From assembly GCA_018609925.1 (NCBI GenBank), contig JAHEOG010000051.1, forward strand, positions 1 to 11,124: 11,124 nt of DNA, written 5' to 3'. The stretch comes from Gammaproteobacteria bacterium. GTDB lineage: Bacteria; Pseudomonadota; Gammaproteobacteria; Thiohalorhabdales; Thiohalorhabdaceae. The position numbers and the translations under genes were made by a program. Under the pieces are notes generated by a model that was not told the origin of the DNA, did not search any database, and saw only the letters and a program-made list of their open reading frames with translations. Below, one piece after another: positions 1-6,494 of the stretch (position 1 is its first letter; each line of letters starts with the position of its first letter).

Positions 1-1
1 C

Positions 2-184
2 ATCTTGGAGGGAGCCCGCATCCGCTACCTTTTGGACAGCCGCCGCACCGAGGCCTTTGCCGGGGAGGAAGAGGAAGGCGGCCGGGCCCGGTCTGTCTTC
101 CAATCGGGCGGCTCTTCCGAGGAAGACTCCCCCGACAACGGCTCCGCGGAGGGCCGGCCGACGGGGGGCGAATCGGCAGAATGA
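2..184 (+). CDS. lptA: LPS export periplasmic bridge protein LptA, C-terminal end (partial)
   Basis: The 5' end lies outside the window; 60 codons and the stop remain. LptA is the periplasmic component that bridges inner-membrane LptBFGC to outer-membrane LptDE for lipopolysaccharide transport. The visible start reads ILEGARIRYLLDSRRTEAF, matching the last beta strands of the OstA-like jellyroll (G-x-R-I-x-Y-x-L-D), and the reading frame ends in a TGA that overlaps the lptB start (ATGA), the usual lptA-lptB order. After the fold comes a tail of about 40 residues rich in Glu, Gly and Ser (EEEEGG, SSEEDSPD) that looks disordered. Identity rests mainly on context plus the short fold remnant. It could be another OstA-domain protein, but position directly before lptB makes LptA by far the best call. 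Confidence 0.8.
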   Translation: MLEGARIRYLLDSRRTEAFAGEEEEGGRARSVFQSGGSSEEDSPDNGSAEGRPTGGESAE

Positions 185-903
185 GCGCCCTCGAGGCGGA
201 GCACCTGACCAAGCACTATCGCGGCCGCGCGGTGGTCTCCGAGGTGGACCTGCACCTGGAGCCCGGCGAGATCGTGGGGCTGCTAGGGCCCAACGGCGCG
301 GGGAAGACCACCAGCTTCTACATGATCGTGGGCCTGGTGAGTCCGGACAGCGGCTCCATCCACCTCGATGGCACCGATTTGACCGGGCTGCCCATGTATC
401 GACGGGCCCGCCTGGGGATCGGTTATTTGCCCCAGGAGGCCTCGGTCTTCCGCCGCCTTACCGTGGAGCAAAACCTGCTCGCCATCCTTGAGACTCTGAA
501 GCTCAGCCGGGGACAGCGGGAGGAGCGCCTGGAATCCCTGCTCCAGGAGCTCGGCATCTCTCATATCCGGGAACAGTACGGGCAATCGCTTTCGGGCGGC
601 GAGCGCCGACGGGTGGAGATCGCTCGAGCACTGACCACCGATCCCAAATTCATGCTTTTGGATGAGCCCTTTGCCGGGGTGGATCCCTTGGCCGTCCGGG
701 ACATCCAGGAGATCATCCACCACTTGGAAGAGCGCGGTATCGGCATCCTCATCACCGACCACAATGTCCGGGAGACCCTCGGCATCTGCCACCGGGCGTA
801 CATCCTGAGCGAGGGGCGCGTACTGACGTCCGGCGAGCCAAGCGCTATCATTGGGGACGAAGAGGTACGGCGAGTCTACCTTGGTGAGCACTTCTCTCTA
901 TAG
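181..903 (+). CDS. lptB: LPS export ABC transporter ATPase LptB
   Basis: This 240-residue cytoplasmic ATPase powers extraction of lipopolysaccharide from the inner membrane together with LptF and LptG. All ABC motifs are present: Walker A GPNGAGKT (36-43), Q-loop Gln85, signature LSGGERRR (137-144), Walker B FMLLDEP (157-163) with catalytic Glu162, and switch His194 in ITDHN. The LptB-typical stretch LSGGERRRVEIARAL and the ending VRRVYLGEHF distinguish it from branched-chain amino-acid transporter ATPases, the nearest relatives. Length equals the family norm of about 240. The start ATG overlaps the lptA stop by four bases, so translation is probably coupled; rpoN begins three bases after the stop. 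The lptB-rpoN pairing is standard in proteobacteria. Confidence 0.97.
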   Translation: MSALEAEHLTKHYRGRAVVSEVDLHLEPGEIVGLLGPNGAGKTTSFYMIVGLVSPDSGSIHLDGTDLTGLPMYRRARLGIGYLPQEASVFRRLTVEQNLLAILETLKLSRGQREERLESLLQELGISHIREQYGQSLSGGERRRVEIARALTTDPKFMLLDEPFAGVDPLAVRDIQEIIHHLEERGIGILITDHNVRETLGICHRAYILSEGRVLTSGEPSAIIGDEEVRRVYLGEHFSL

Positions 904-906
904 GCC

Positions 907-2358
907 ATGAAACCAGCCCTCGAGCTCAAGGTATCCCAACAGCTCAAAATGACCCCGCAGCTGCGGCAGGCCATCCACCTGCTGCAGCTGTCGCGGCTTG
1001 AGCTGGACCAGGAGATCCGCCAGACCCTGGAGGAGAATCCCCTACTGGAGGAAGTGACTCCGGGCAGCGAGGATGAGCTGGAGGCGGACGCCGACTCGGA
1101 GGCCGTCTCCACCATGGAGGTGGCCGACAGCCCTGGAACAGCCGATTCAGAGCAGACCCCGGAGAATACCGTCGATACGGACTGGGATGCGGGCATGGAA
1201 CCCGATTCTCCCGTTATGGGGGGCTCGGGAGAGGAGGATGAGCTTCCCGGTTTCGAAGCCCGGAGCTCGGCGACGGAGACCCTGGCCGATCACCTCCATT
1301 GGCAGGTCCAGATGGCCCCGCTGTCGGATACGGACCGGGCCATCGCTGAAGCCCTCATTGCCAGCATCAACGACGAGGGCTACCAGACCGCCACCCTAGC
1401 CGAGATTGCCGAAACCCTCGATGTCCCTGAGGAGGATGTGCACGCTGTCCATGTCTGGGTAATGCACCTGGATCCGCTGGGCGTCGGGGCCCGGGATCTA
1501 GCGGAATGCCTGGATGCCCAGCTTGACTTGGTGGACGAGGACACCCCGGGGTTCAGTACCGCCCGGACCGTGGTCCGCCACCACCTGGAGGCCCTCGGCC
1601 GGCACGACTACAAGGCCCTGCGCCGAGCCCTCCAGGTGGAAGAGGAGGAGCTGGACAACGCCGTCGACCTGATCCGTAGCCTCAACCCCCGGCCCGGCTC
1701 GCTCATAGGAGGCGAGACCGCCCCCACCGTGGTGCCGGACGTACTGGTCTACCACCAGGGCGATCGCTGGCAGGTGGAGCTCAATACCGAGGCCATACCC
1801 CGGCTCCGGATCAACGCTGCCTACGCCGAGCTGGCGCAGACCGGCGACGGCGATCGGGAGACCCGCAAGTACGTGCGGGATCACCTGCAGCAGGCACGAT
1901 GGTTCATCAAGAGCTTGGCCAGCCGAAACGAGACCCTCCTCAAAGTGGCCACCGCCATCGTCGAGCGCCAACGGGCCTTCCTGGAGCACGGACCCACCGC
2001 CATGCGCCCGATGGTGCTCCGGGATATCGCCGAGGCGGTTGAGCTGCACGAGTCCACGGTCTCGCGGGTAACCACCCAGAAGTACATGCACACCCCTCAG
2101 GGGGTCTTCGAGCTCAAGTATTTCTTCTCCAGCCAGCTTGGAACCACCGACGGCGAGGGGGTTTCCGCCACCGCCATCCGGGCCATGATCCAGCGTCTAG
2201 TTGAAGAAGAGGAGCCCACCAAGCCCTACAGCGATTCCAAGCTGGCCGAAATCCTCAAGGATCAGGGCTACGAGGTGGCTCGTCGCACCGTGGTTAAGTA
2301 CCGACAGGCCCTGGGCATCCCATCCTCCAGCCAGCGCAAGCGCAAGGTCCGGGGCTGA
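907..2358 (+). CDS. rpoN: RNA polymerase sigma-54 factor RpoN
   Basis: Sigma-54 directs RNA polymerase to -24/-12 promoters and needs AAA+ enhancer-binding activators; in proteobacteria it serves nitrogen, motility and other regulons. The protein has 483 residues, the usual size. Region I is a clear Gln/Leu-rich activator-responsive segment (residues 1-48, LKVSQQLKMTPQLRQAI then LEENPLLEE). Region II (about 49-120) is acidic and low in complexity. The core-binding domain follows (about 121-320). The helix-turn-helix region is near 370-405 (LRDIAEAVELHESTVSRV). The RpoN box ARRTVVKYRQ lies at 458-467, close to the consensus ARRTVAKYRE, followed by a basic tail. No strong Shine-Dalgarno sequence precedes the ATG; with a three-base gap after lptB, translational coupling is likely. 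All diagnostic elements are intact. Confidence 0.98.
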   Translation: MKPALELKVSQQLKMTPQLRQAIHLLQLSRLELDQEIRQTLEENPLLEEVTPGSEDELEADADSEAVSTMEVADSPGTADSEQTPENTVDTDWDAGMEPDSPVMGGSGEEDELPGFEARSSATETLADHLHWQVQMAPLSDTDRAIAEALIASINDEGYQTATLAEIAETLDVPEEDVHAVHVWVMHLDPLGVGARDLAECLDAQLDLVDEDTPGFSTARTVVRHHLEALGRHDYKALRRALQVEEEELDNAVDLIRSLNPRPGSLIGGETAPTVVPDVLVYHQGDRWQVELNTEAIPRLRINAAYAELAQTGDGDRETRKYVRDHLQQARWFIKSLASRNETLLKVATAIVERQRAFLEHGPTAMRPMVLRDIAEAVELHESTVSRVTTQKYMHTPQGVFELKYFFSSQLGTTDGEGVSATAIRAMIQRLVEEEEPTKPYSDSKLAEILKDQGYEVARRTVVKYRQALGIPSSSQRKRKVRG

Positions 2359-2384
2359 CCCCGCCAAGGGAAAGGCAGCAGAGC

Positions 2385-2681
2385 ATGCAGCTCGACGTCA
2401 GCGGCAAGAATATCGAGGTGACCGACTCCCTCCGGGGGTATCTGGAAGAGAAGATGGACCGGATACAGCGCCACCTCGGCCAGGATTTCCAGGCCCATGC
2501 GGTGCTTTCCGTGGAGAAGCACCGCCAGATCGCCGAGGTCAATCTTCGCGTCGATGGGGCAACCCTCCATGCCGACGCCGAGGACGAGGACATGTACGCC
2601 GCCATCGACGCCATGGCGGACAAGATCGATCGGCAAGCCCGGCGATATCACGAGAAGGCGCAGGACAACCAACGGTCCTAG
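2385..2681 (+). CDS. hpf: Ribosome hibernation promoting factor, short form
   Basis: The product is a 98-residue HPF/YhbH-family protein that binds the decoding region of the 30S subunit in stationary phase and promotes inactive 100S ribosome dimers. The sequence starts MQLDVSGKNIEVTDSLRGYL and shows the beta-alpha-beta-beta-beta-alpha pattern of the family, with the typical HADAEDEDMYAAIDAMADKI stretch before the last helix (about 62-81). It ends there, so it is the short gammaproteobacterial form without the extra dimerisation domain of long HPFs. It starts 26 bases after rpoN, behind an AAAGG at 2371-2375. The rpoN-hpf-ptsN order is conserved in proteobacteria. Confidence 0.96.
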   Translation: MQLDVSGKNIEVTDSLRGYLEEKMDRIQRHLGQDFQAHAVLSVEKHRQIAEVNLRVDGATLHADAEDEDMYAAIDAMADKIDRQARRYHEKAQDNQRS

Positions 2682-2688
2682 AGCAACC

Positions 2689-3234
2689 ATGCACGCTTCC
2701 AATGACCCCGCGCCCCAAGGCAGTGGCTCCGACCCACAGGATGGGTCTAACTCCGTCCCCAAATCTCTTCGGGTCCGGGACTTGCTCGCCCCCACCCGGG
2801 TTCAAGCGGGGCTAGAGGCCAGCAGCAAGAAGAGCCTGCTGGATCGGATCGCAAGCGAATTCCATGACGATCGCCCCGACCTCGACGAGCGGGATATCTT
2901 CCAGACTTTGCTGCGGCGGGAGCAGCTCGGCTCCACAGCCCTGGGCCACGGGGTCGCCCTTCCCCACGGCCGCCTGCCCGATCTGGACCATCCCCTGGGC
3001 GCGCTTCTGCGCTTGGCCGAGCCCACCGACTTCGACGCCATCGACGAGCAACCGGTCTCCTTGGTCTTTGCCCTCCTAGTCCCGGACGAGGAAAACGAGC
3101 AGCACCTAAACATCCTCGCTCGGCTAGCTCGGATGCTCGACGATCCAACCTTCCGCCAGGAGCTTCTGGAGGCGCCGGAGGAGGAACTCTTCGATCGCCT
3201 CGTGGCCAAGGACGACCAGTTGGCCGAGCCGTGA
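2689..3234 (+). CDS. ptsN: PTS-Ntr regulatory EIIA protein PtsN
   Basis: EIIA-Ntr is the output protein of the nitrogen-related phosphotransferase system: it takes phosphate from HPr/NPr on a histidine and regulates partners such as potassium uptake and sensor kinases rather than importing sugar. The 181-residue product carries the fructose/mannitol EIIA signature, with the phosphorylated histidine in GVALPHGRL (His93) and a second conserved histidine in NEQHLNIL (His139). The reading frame is open further upstream, but ATG 2689 is chosen because it follows the hpf stop by seven bases and an earlier start would overlap hpf heavily. Even so, the N-terminus has about 20 more residues than E. 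coli PtsN, and the start has no clear Shine-Dalgarno sequence. Its TGA overlaps the hprK GTG. Confidence 0.95.
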   Translation: MHASNDPAPQGSGSDPQDGSNSVPKSLRVRDLLAPTRVQAGLEASSKKSLLDRIASEFHDDRPDLDERDIFQTLLRREQLGSTALGHGVALPHGRLPDLDHPLGALLRLAEPTDFDAIDEQPVSLVFALLVPDEENEQHLNILARLARMLDDPTFRQELLEAPEEELFDRLVAKDDQLAEP

Positions 3235-4199
3235 GCCGCTCCCTCCCCATCGACGAGCTCTACCGGGCCCAGGCCGAGACCCTGGGCCTGGAATGGGTGG
3301 CGGCGCGCGGTGCCGGGGACCACCACATTGAATCGGAGATGGTGCAAAAGCCCTCACTAGCGTTGGTGGGGGAGCTGGACTACGTATATCCCAATCGCTT
3401 GCAGGTCTTCGGCCGGGCCGAGATCGCCTATCTCAAAAAGATGGCCCCGGAAGAGCGCCGGGAGGCCCTGAAGGGGCTTTTCGACAAGGGCCTATCGGCC
3501 ATGGTGGTCAGCGCCCAGCAGGAACAGGAGCCACCCCCGGAGCTAGCCGAAACGGCCGATGCCCAAGGCACCCCCTTGTTCCGCTCCACTCTCTCCAGCC
3601 CCCAGCTTGTCCACCATCTCCACCACTACCTCAGCCGCGTCCTAGCCGATCGCACCACCGTACACGGGGTCTTCATGGACGTCATGGGCCTCGGTACCCT
3701 CCTGACCGGGCCGAGCGGGGTCGGCAAGAGCGAGGTGGCCCTGGAGCTGATCACCCGGGGCCACCACCTGATCGCCGACGACGCCCCCGAGCTGGCCTGC
3801 GAGGTCCCCGGAACACTGGTCGGCCGCAGCCCCGAGATCCTCAAGGACCACATCGAGGTGCGCGGGCTCGGGATCCTCAACATCCGGCAGCTTTTCGGAC
3901 CCGCCTCCGTGGTGGCAAGCAAGCGCCTCCGCCTGATCATTCAGCTCAAGCGAATCCCGGGGGAGGACCTCGCCCATATCGATCGGCTCCAGCAGGAGGA
4001 GGACACCCAGGAGATCCTGGGTGTGCCCATGCCACGGGTTACATTGCCGGTGACCCCTGGCCGGAACCTGGCGGTCATGGTGGAGGTGGCGGTCCAGAGC
4101 TTCTTCCAAAAGGCCAATGGGACCAACCCCGAGCAAGAGTTCCGCGAGCGCCTAGGTCACCAGCTCTCTCAAAACGACCGGGGCGGGGAATGGAACTGA
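3231..4199 (+). CDS. hprK: HPr kinase/phosphorylase HprK
   Basis: HprK phosphorylates HPr on Ser46 with ATP and reverses the reaction with phosphate; in proteobacteria it tunes the regulatory PTS relay. The product has 322 residues, so it is the full-length two-domain form and not the short alphaproteobacterial kinase-only form. The N-terminal domain spans about 1-130. In the C-terminal kinase domain are His145 (TVHGVFMD), Walker A GPSGVGKS at 160-167, IADDAPEL (181-188), the signature EVRGLGILNI at 209-218, and PVTPGRNLAVMVE (273-285). The start is a GTG overlapping the ptsN stop (GTGA). The gene runs ten bases into rapZ. Its presumed substrate, HPr with Ser46, is encoded three genes downstream. 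Confidence 0.97.
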   Translation: MSRSLPIDELYRAQAETLGLEWVAARGAGDHHIESEMVQKPSLALVGELDYVYPNRLQVFGRAEIAYLKKMAPEERREALKGLFDKGLSAMVVSAQQEQEPPPELAETADAQGTPLFRSTLSSPQLVHHLHHYLSRVLADRTTVHGVFMDVMGLGTLLTGPSGVGKSEVALELITRGHHLIADDAPELACEVPGTLVGRSPEILKDHIEVRGLGILNIRQLFGPASVVASKRLRLIIQLKRIPGEDLAHIDRLQQEEDTQEILGVPMPRVTLPVTPGRNLAVMVEVAVQSFFQKANGTNPEQEFRERLGHQLSQNDRGGEWN

Positions 4200-5080
4200 T
4201 CGTCGTCAGTGGCATCTCCGGCTCGGGCAAGTCCACCGCCATCCATGCCCTGGAGGACAGCGGCTACTATTGCGTCGACAACTTGCCCTCGGACCTCCTC
4301 GGCGAGCTCGGGACGGTGCTGTCGGAGGGCCCCAATCCTGTTTCCCGCGCGGCGGTCGGGATCGATGTCCGCACCCGGGCCCAGCTGGAGGAGGTGCCTC
4401 AGGTTTTGGAGCACCTCACTACCGCGGCCAGGGTCTCGGTCCGGTGCCTCTTCTTGGAGGCGAGCGAGGAGAGCCTGATCCGTCGGTTCAGCGAGACTCG
4501 CCGGCGCCATCCTTTAACCGAGGGCGACCGTAGCCTGCCGGAGGCGATCGCGGCGGAACGGGAGCAGCTGGCCCCCCTAGCCGAAGTGGCCGATTGGGTG
4601 CTGGATACCAGCCACCTTTCCGTCCACACCCTGCGCCGGCGGATACAGGAGCTGACCGCCACCGAACAGGACACCCAGGGCCCGGTCCTGCTTTTCCAGT
4701 CCTTCGGGTTTAAGCACGGCCTGCCCATGGACAGCGATCTGCTGTTCGATATCCGGTTCCTTCCCAACCCCAACTACGAACCGGAACTGATGGACCTGTC
4801 GGGGCTTGACGCGAAAGTTCGGGCTTTCCTGGACAACCAACCCGGCCTTGAGCAGCGCCTCGAGGACATCGTGGCTCTGCTGTCGTCCTGGCTGCCGGCC
4901 TACCGGGGCGAGTCCCGCAGCTACCTAACCGTATCCGTCGGCTGTACTGGCGGCCGCCACCGCTCGGTCCACGTCGCCGAGCGCCTGGCCGAGCGCTTCC
5001 ACAGGGAGGAGGGCGAGATCCTGGTACGCCACCGCGACCTGGAAGGGTCCCGATCGCCCTACCGGGGCGAAAGGGGGTAA
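4190..5080 (+). CDS. rapZ: RNase adapter/nucleotide-binding protein RapZ (YvcJ family)
   Basis: RapZ in E. coli binds the small RNA GlmZ and presents it to RNase E, controlling glucosamine-6-phosphate synthase; in other bacteria the family is known as a nucleotide-binding protein of wider, less clear role. This 296-residue product has an N-terminal Walker A GISGSGKS (8-15) after the usual MELIVVSG start, followed by GYYCVDNLP (25-33). The conserved C-terminal domain includes FQSFGFKHGLP (169-179), FDIRFLPNP (186-194) and GCTGGRHRSV (251-260), the last probably involved in RNA or metabolite binding. It overlaps hprK by ten bases. The hprK-rapZ pair is common. Whether a GlmZ-like RNA exists in this organism cannot be judged from the window. 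Confidence 0.97.
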   Translation: MELIVVSGISGSGKSTAIHALEDSGYYCVDNLPSDLLGELGTVLSEGPNPVSRAAVGIDVRTRAQLEEVPQVLEHLTTAARVSVRCLFLEASEESLIRRFSETRRRHPLTEGDRSLPEAIAAEREQLAPLAEVADWVLDTSHLSVHTLRRRIQELTATEQDTQGPVLLFQSFGFKHGLPMDSDLLFDIRFLPNPNYEPELMDLSGLDAKVRAFLDNQPGLEQRLEDIVALLSSWLPAYRGESRSYLTVSVGCTGGRHRSVHVAERLAERFHREEGEILVRHRDLEGSRSPYRGERG

Positions 5081-5085
5081 CGGCC

Positions 5086-5508
5086 GTGGTCGGCATCGTC
5101 GTCATCGCCCATGAGAACCTGGCCGAGGAGCTGATCCGGGCGGCCGAATACATCCTGGGACAGCCGGCGCACCAGGTCCTGGCCGTGGGCGTGGGCTCCG
5201 ACCGCAACGCGGACGACGTTCGGCAGCGTCTGGTCCGGGCCCTGGACCAGGTCCGCGGAGACGACGGCGCCATCCTCCTGGCCGATATGTTCGGCGGCAC
5301 CCCGGCGAACCTCGCCATGGAGCTTATGGAGCCAGGCCAGGTGGAAGTAATCACGGGGGTCAACCTGCCCATGCTCGTCCGGCTGCTCACCTACCGAGAC
5401 CGAACTCTGGAGGAGCAGGTGACCAAGGCGGCGGAAGGCGCCCGTCACGGGGTTCTGCTGGGACGGGATCATTGCCCGTGGCCGCCCCCACACGGAGGCG
5501 GAGAGTGA
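5086..5508 (+). CDS. PTS EIIA component, mannose/fructose (EIIA-Man) type, regulatory
   Basis: This 140-residue protein is a stand-alone EIIA of the mannose family, a cytoplasmic phosphocarrier that accepts phosphate from HPr. The starting pattern MVGIVVIAHENLAEELI places the phosphorylated histidine at His9, as in ManX. The LLADMFGGTPANLAM stretch (about 65-79) is the second family hallmark. No EIIB, EIIC or EIID genes lie nearby, so a transport role is unlikely from context and a signalling or phosphate-sink role is inferred, as in other proteobacterial PTS-Ntr operons. The GTG start follows the rapZ stop by five bases. The last 12 residues are a Pro/Gly-rich tail whose codons also carry the Shine-Dalgarno sequence of the HPr gene; the stop overlaps the HPr start (GTGA). 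Confidence 0.93.
   Translation: MVGIVVIAHENLAEELIRAAEYILGQPAHQVLAVGVGSDRNADDVRQRLVRALDQVRGDDGAILLADMFGGTPANLAMELMEPGQVEVITGVNLPMLVRLLTYRDRTLEEQVTKAAEGARHGVLLGRDHCPWPPPHGGGE
5494..5498 (+). promoter_or_regulatory. Ribosome binding site fixing the HPr start
   Basis: A GGAGG lies six bases before GTG 5505 and decides the HPr start. An in-frame TTG at 5472 would add 11 Arg/Pro-rich residues and has no comparable Shine-Dalgarno sequence. With GTG 5505, the active histidine and serine fall exactly at the canonical positions 15 and 46. Confidence 0.8.
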
Positions 5509-5774
5509 TCCGGCGGTCCCTGCGAATCATCAACAAGCTCGGCCTGCATGCCCGGGCGGCCTCCAAGCTGGTTGCCGAAGCTTCGGGATTCCAGTCGGAG
5601 ATCACCCTTATTCGAGGGGATCAGAAGGTCTCCGGCAAGAGCATCATGGGAGTCATGATGCTCGGCGCCGCCCGAGGCACCGAGCTGGAGCTAGTGGCCG
5701 ATGGCCCCGACGAAGAGGCGGCCGTGGAAGCCCTGACGCGTTTGGTGGAGGAGCGCTTCGGCGAAGCCGAGTAA
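5505..5774 (+). CDS. ptsH: Phosphocarrier protein HPr (regulatory PTS type)
   Basis: HPr relays phosphate from Enzyme I to EIIA proteins. With the GTG start at 5505 the product has 89 residues. His15 lies in GLHARAAS, the PEP-dependent site. Ser46 lies in GKSIMGVMMLGAA, the site used by HprK. Both are intact, so the protein can in principle be modified by Enzyme I and by HprK. The start is supported by a GGAGG six bases upstream and by a four-base overlap with the EIIA stop. In enterobacteria the matching gene at this locus is npr (ptsO); the Ser46 context and the presence of hprK make the regulatory HPr of HprK-containing proteobacteria the better description. No ptsI gene follows it. Confidence 0.95.
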   Translation: MIRRSLRIINKLGLHARAASKLVAEASGFQSEITLIRGDQKVSGKSIMGVMMLGAARGTELELVADGPDEEAAVEALTRLVEERFGEAE

Positions 5775-5794
5775 TTGGGGGGCCGGTCCCCCAA
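5775..5794 (+). other. Intercistronic hairpin between HPr gene and nth
   Basis: Directly after the HPr TAA, TTGGGGG (5775-5781) can pair with CCCCCAA (5788-5794) across a six-base loop, giving a seven-base-pair stem made largely of G-C pairs. No run of T follows, so it is not a canonical Rho-independent terminator. It could slow 3' decay of the PTS mRNA, reduce read-through into nth, or be incidental. It sits within the 42-base gap, before the nth ribosome binding site (AAGGGGA, 5802-5808). Confidence 0.4.
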
Positions 5795-5816
5795 GCCCAA
5801 CAAGGGGATCCAAGCT

Positions 5817-6494
5817 ATGCCCGAGCCGGCGCCACGCGCCATGACCGAGCAGGAAGCGGGCGCATTCATCGCCCGCCTCGCCGAGAGCGATCCGACTCCC
5901 AACACCGAGCTCAACCATTCCTCCCCCTTCGAGCTGCTGGTAGCGGTCATCCTTTCCGCCCAGAGCACCGACACCGGAGTCAATAAGGCAACAGCCAAGC
6001 TTTTCCGAGTGGCCGACACCCCGGAAGCCCTGCTCGATCTGGGCGAGGACGGGATTCGCCACTACATCCAGTCACTGGGTTTGTACAACAGCAAGGCGCA
6101 CAACTTGCTTCGAACGGCGGCCACCCTGGTCGAAAAACACGGCGGTGAGGTCCCCGAGCGCCGCGAGGATCTGGAGCGCCTGCCAGGGGTGGGCCGGAAA
6201 ACCGCCAACGTCATCCTGAATACCGCCTTCGGCCATCCGACCATCGCCGTCGACACCCACATCTTCCGGGTAGCCAACCGCACCGGACTGGCCCCAGGAC
6301 GGAACGTAACCGAGGTGGAGGGCAACCTACAGGCCATCCTGCCCGAGGCCTACAAGCGCTGCGCCCACCACTGGCTGATCCTGCACGGGCGCTATGTCTG
6401 CAAGGCCCGGCGCCCCCTTTGCGGGCAGTGCCCCGTCTACGACCTCTGCCTATGGCCCGACAAGACGAACTACGCCGGCTCGGAGGCGTCCTAG
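5817..6494 (+). CDS. nth: Endonuclease III (DNA glycosylase/AP lyase)
   Basis: Endonuclease III removes oxidised pyrimidines from DNA and cleaves the abasic site by beta-elimination, in base excision repair. The product is 225 residues from ATG 5817. The helix-hairpin-helix motif LPGVGRKTANVIL (122-134) carries the Schiff-base lysine Lys128, and VDTHIFRV (145-152) carries catalytic Asp146. A 4Fe-4S cluster site is complete: Cys195, Cys202, Cys205 and Cys211, the C-x6-C-x2-C-x5-C pattern. The reading frame is open back to a TTG at 5775, but ATG 5817 has AAGGGGA eight bases upstream and matches the family's usual N-terminus; ATG 5841 is a weaker alternative. The gene lies 42 bases after HPr and may be a distal operon member. 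Its TAG stop lies in the outer arm of the downstream palindromic element. Confidence 0.97.
   Translation: MPEPAPRAMTEQEAGAFIARLAESDPTPNTELNHSSPFELLVAVILSAQSTDTGVNKATAKLFRVADTPEALLDLGEDGIRHYIQSLGLYNSKAHNLLRTAATLVEKHGGEVPERREDLERLPGVGRKTANVILNTAFGHPTIAVDTHIFRVANRTGLAPGRNVTEVEGNLQAILPEAYKRCAHHWLILHGRYVCKARRPLCGQCPVYDLCLWPDKTNYAGSEAS

Noticed and set aside
283..891. Long minus-strand frames opposite lptB and other genes of the operon.
   Set aside because: They are typical antisense open frames in GC-rich DNA and lack domain signatures, while the plus-strand genes are unmistakable.
2497..2688. Upstream extension of the ptsN frame inside hpf.
   Set aside because: It would overlap hpf by 185 bases and adds an Arg/Pro/Thr-rich sequence not found in EIIA-Ntr proteins; ATG 2689 fits the gene boundary.
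4899..5073. Repeated CTACCGGGGCGA at two places in rapZ (near 4902 and 5060), with a related copy near 7350.
   Set aside because: Each encodes Tyr-Arg-Gly with the preferred GC-rich codons, so codon bias explains the match; no further flanking similarity was seen.
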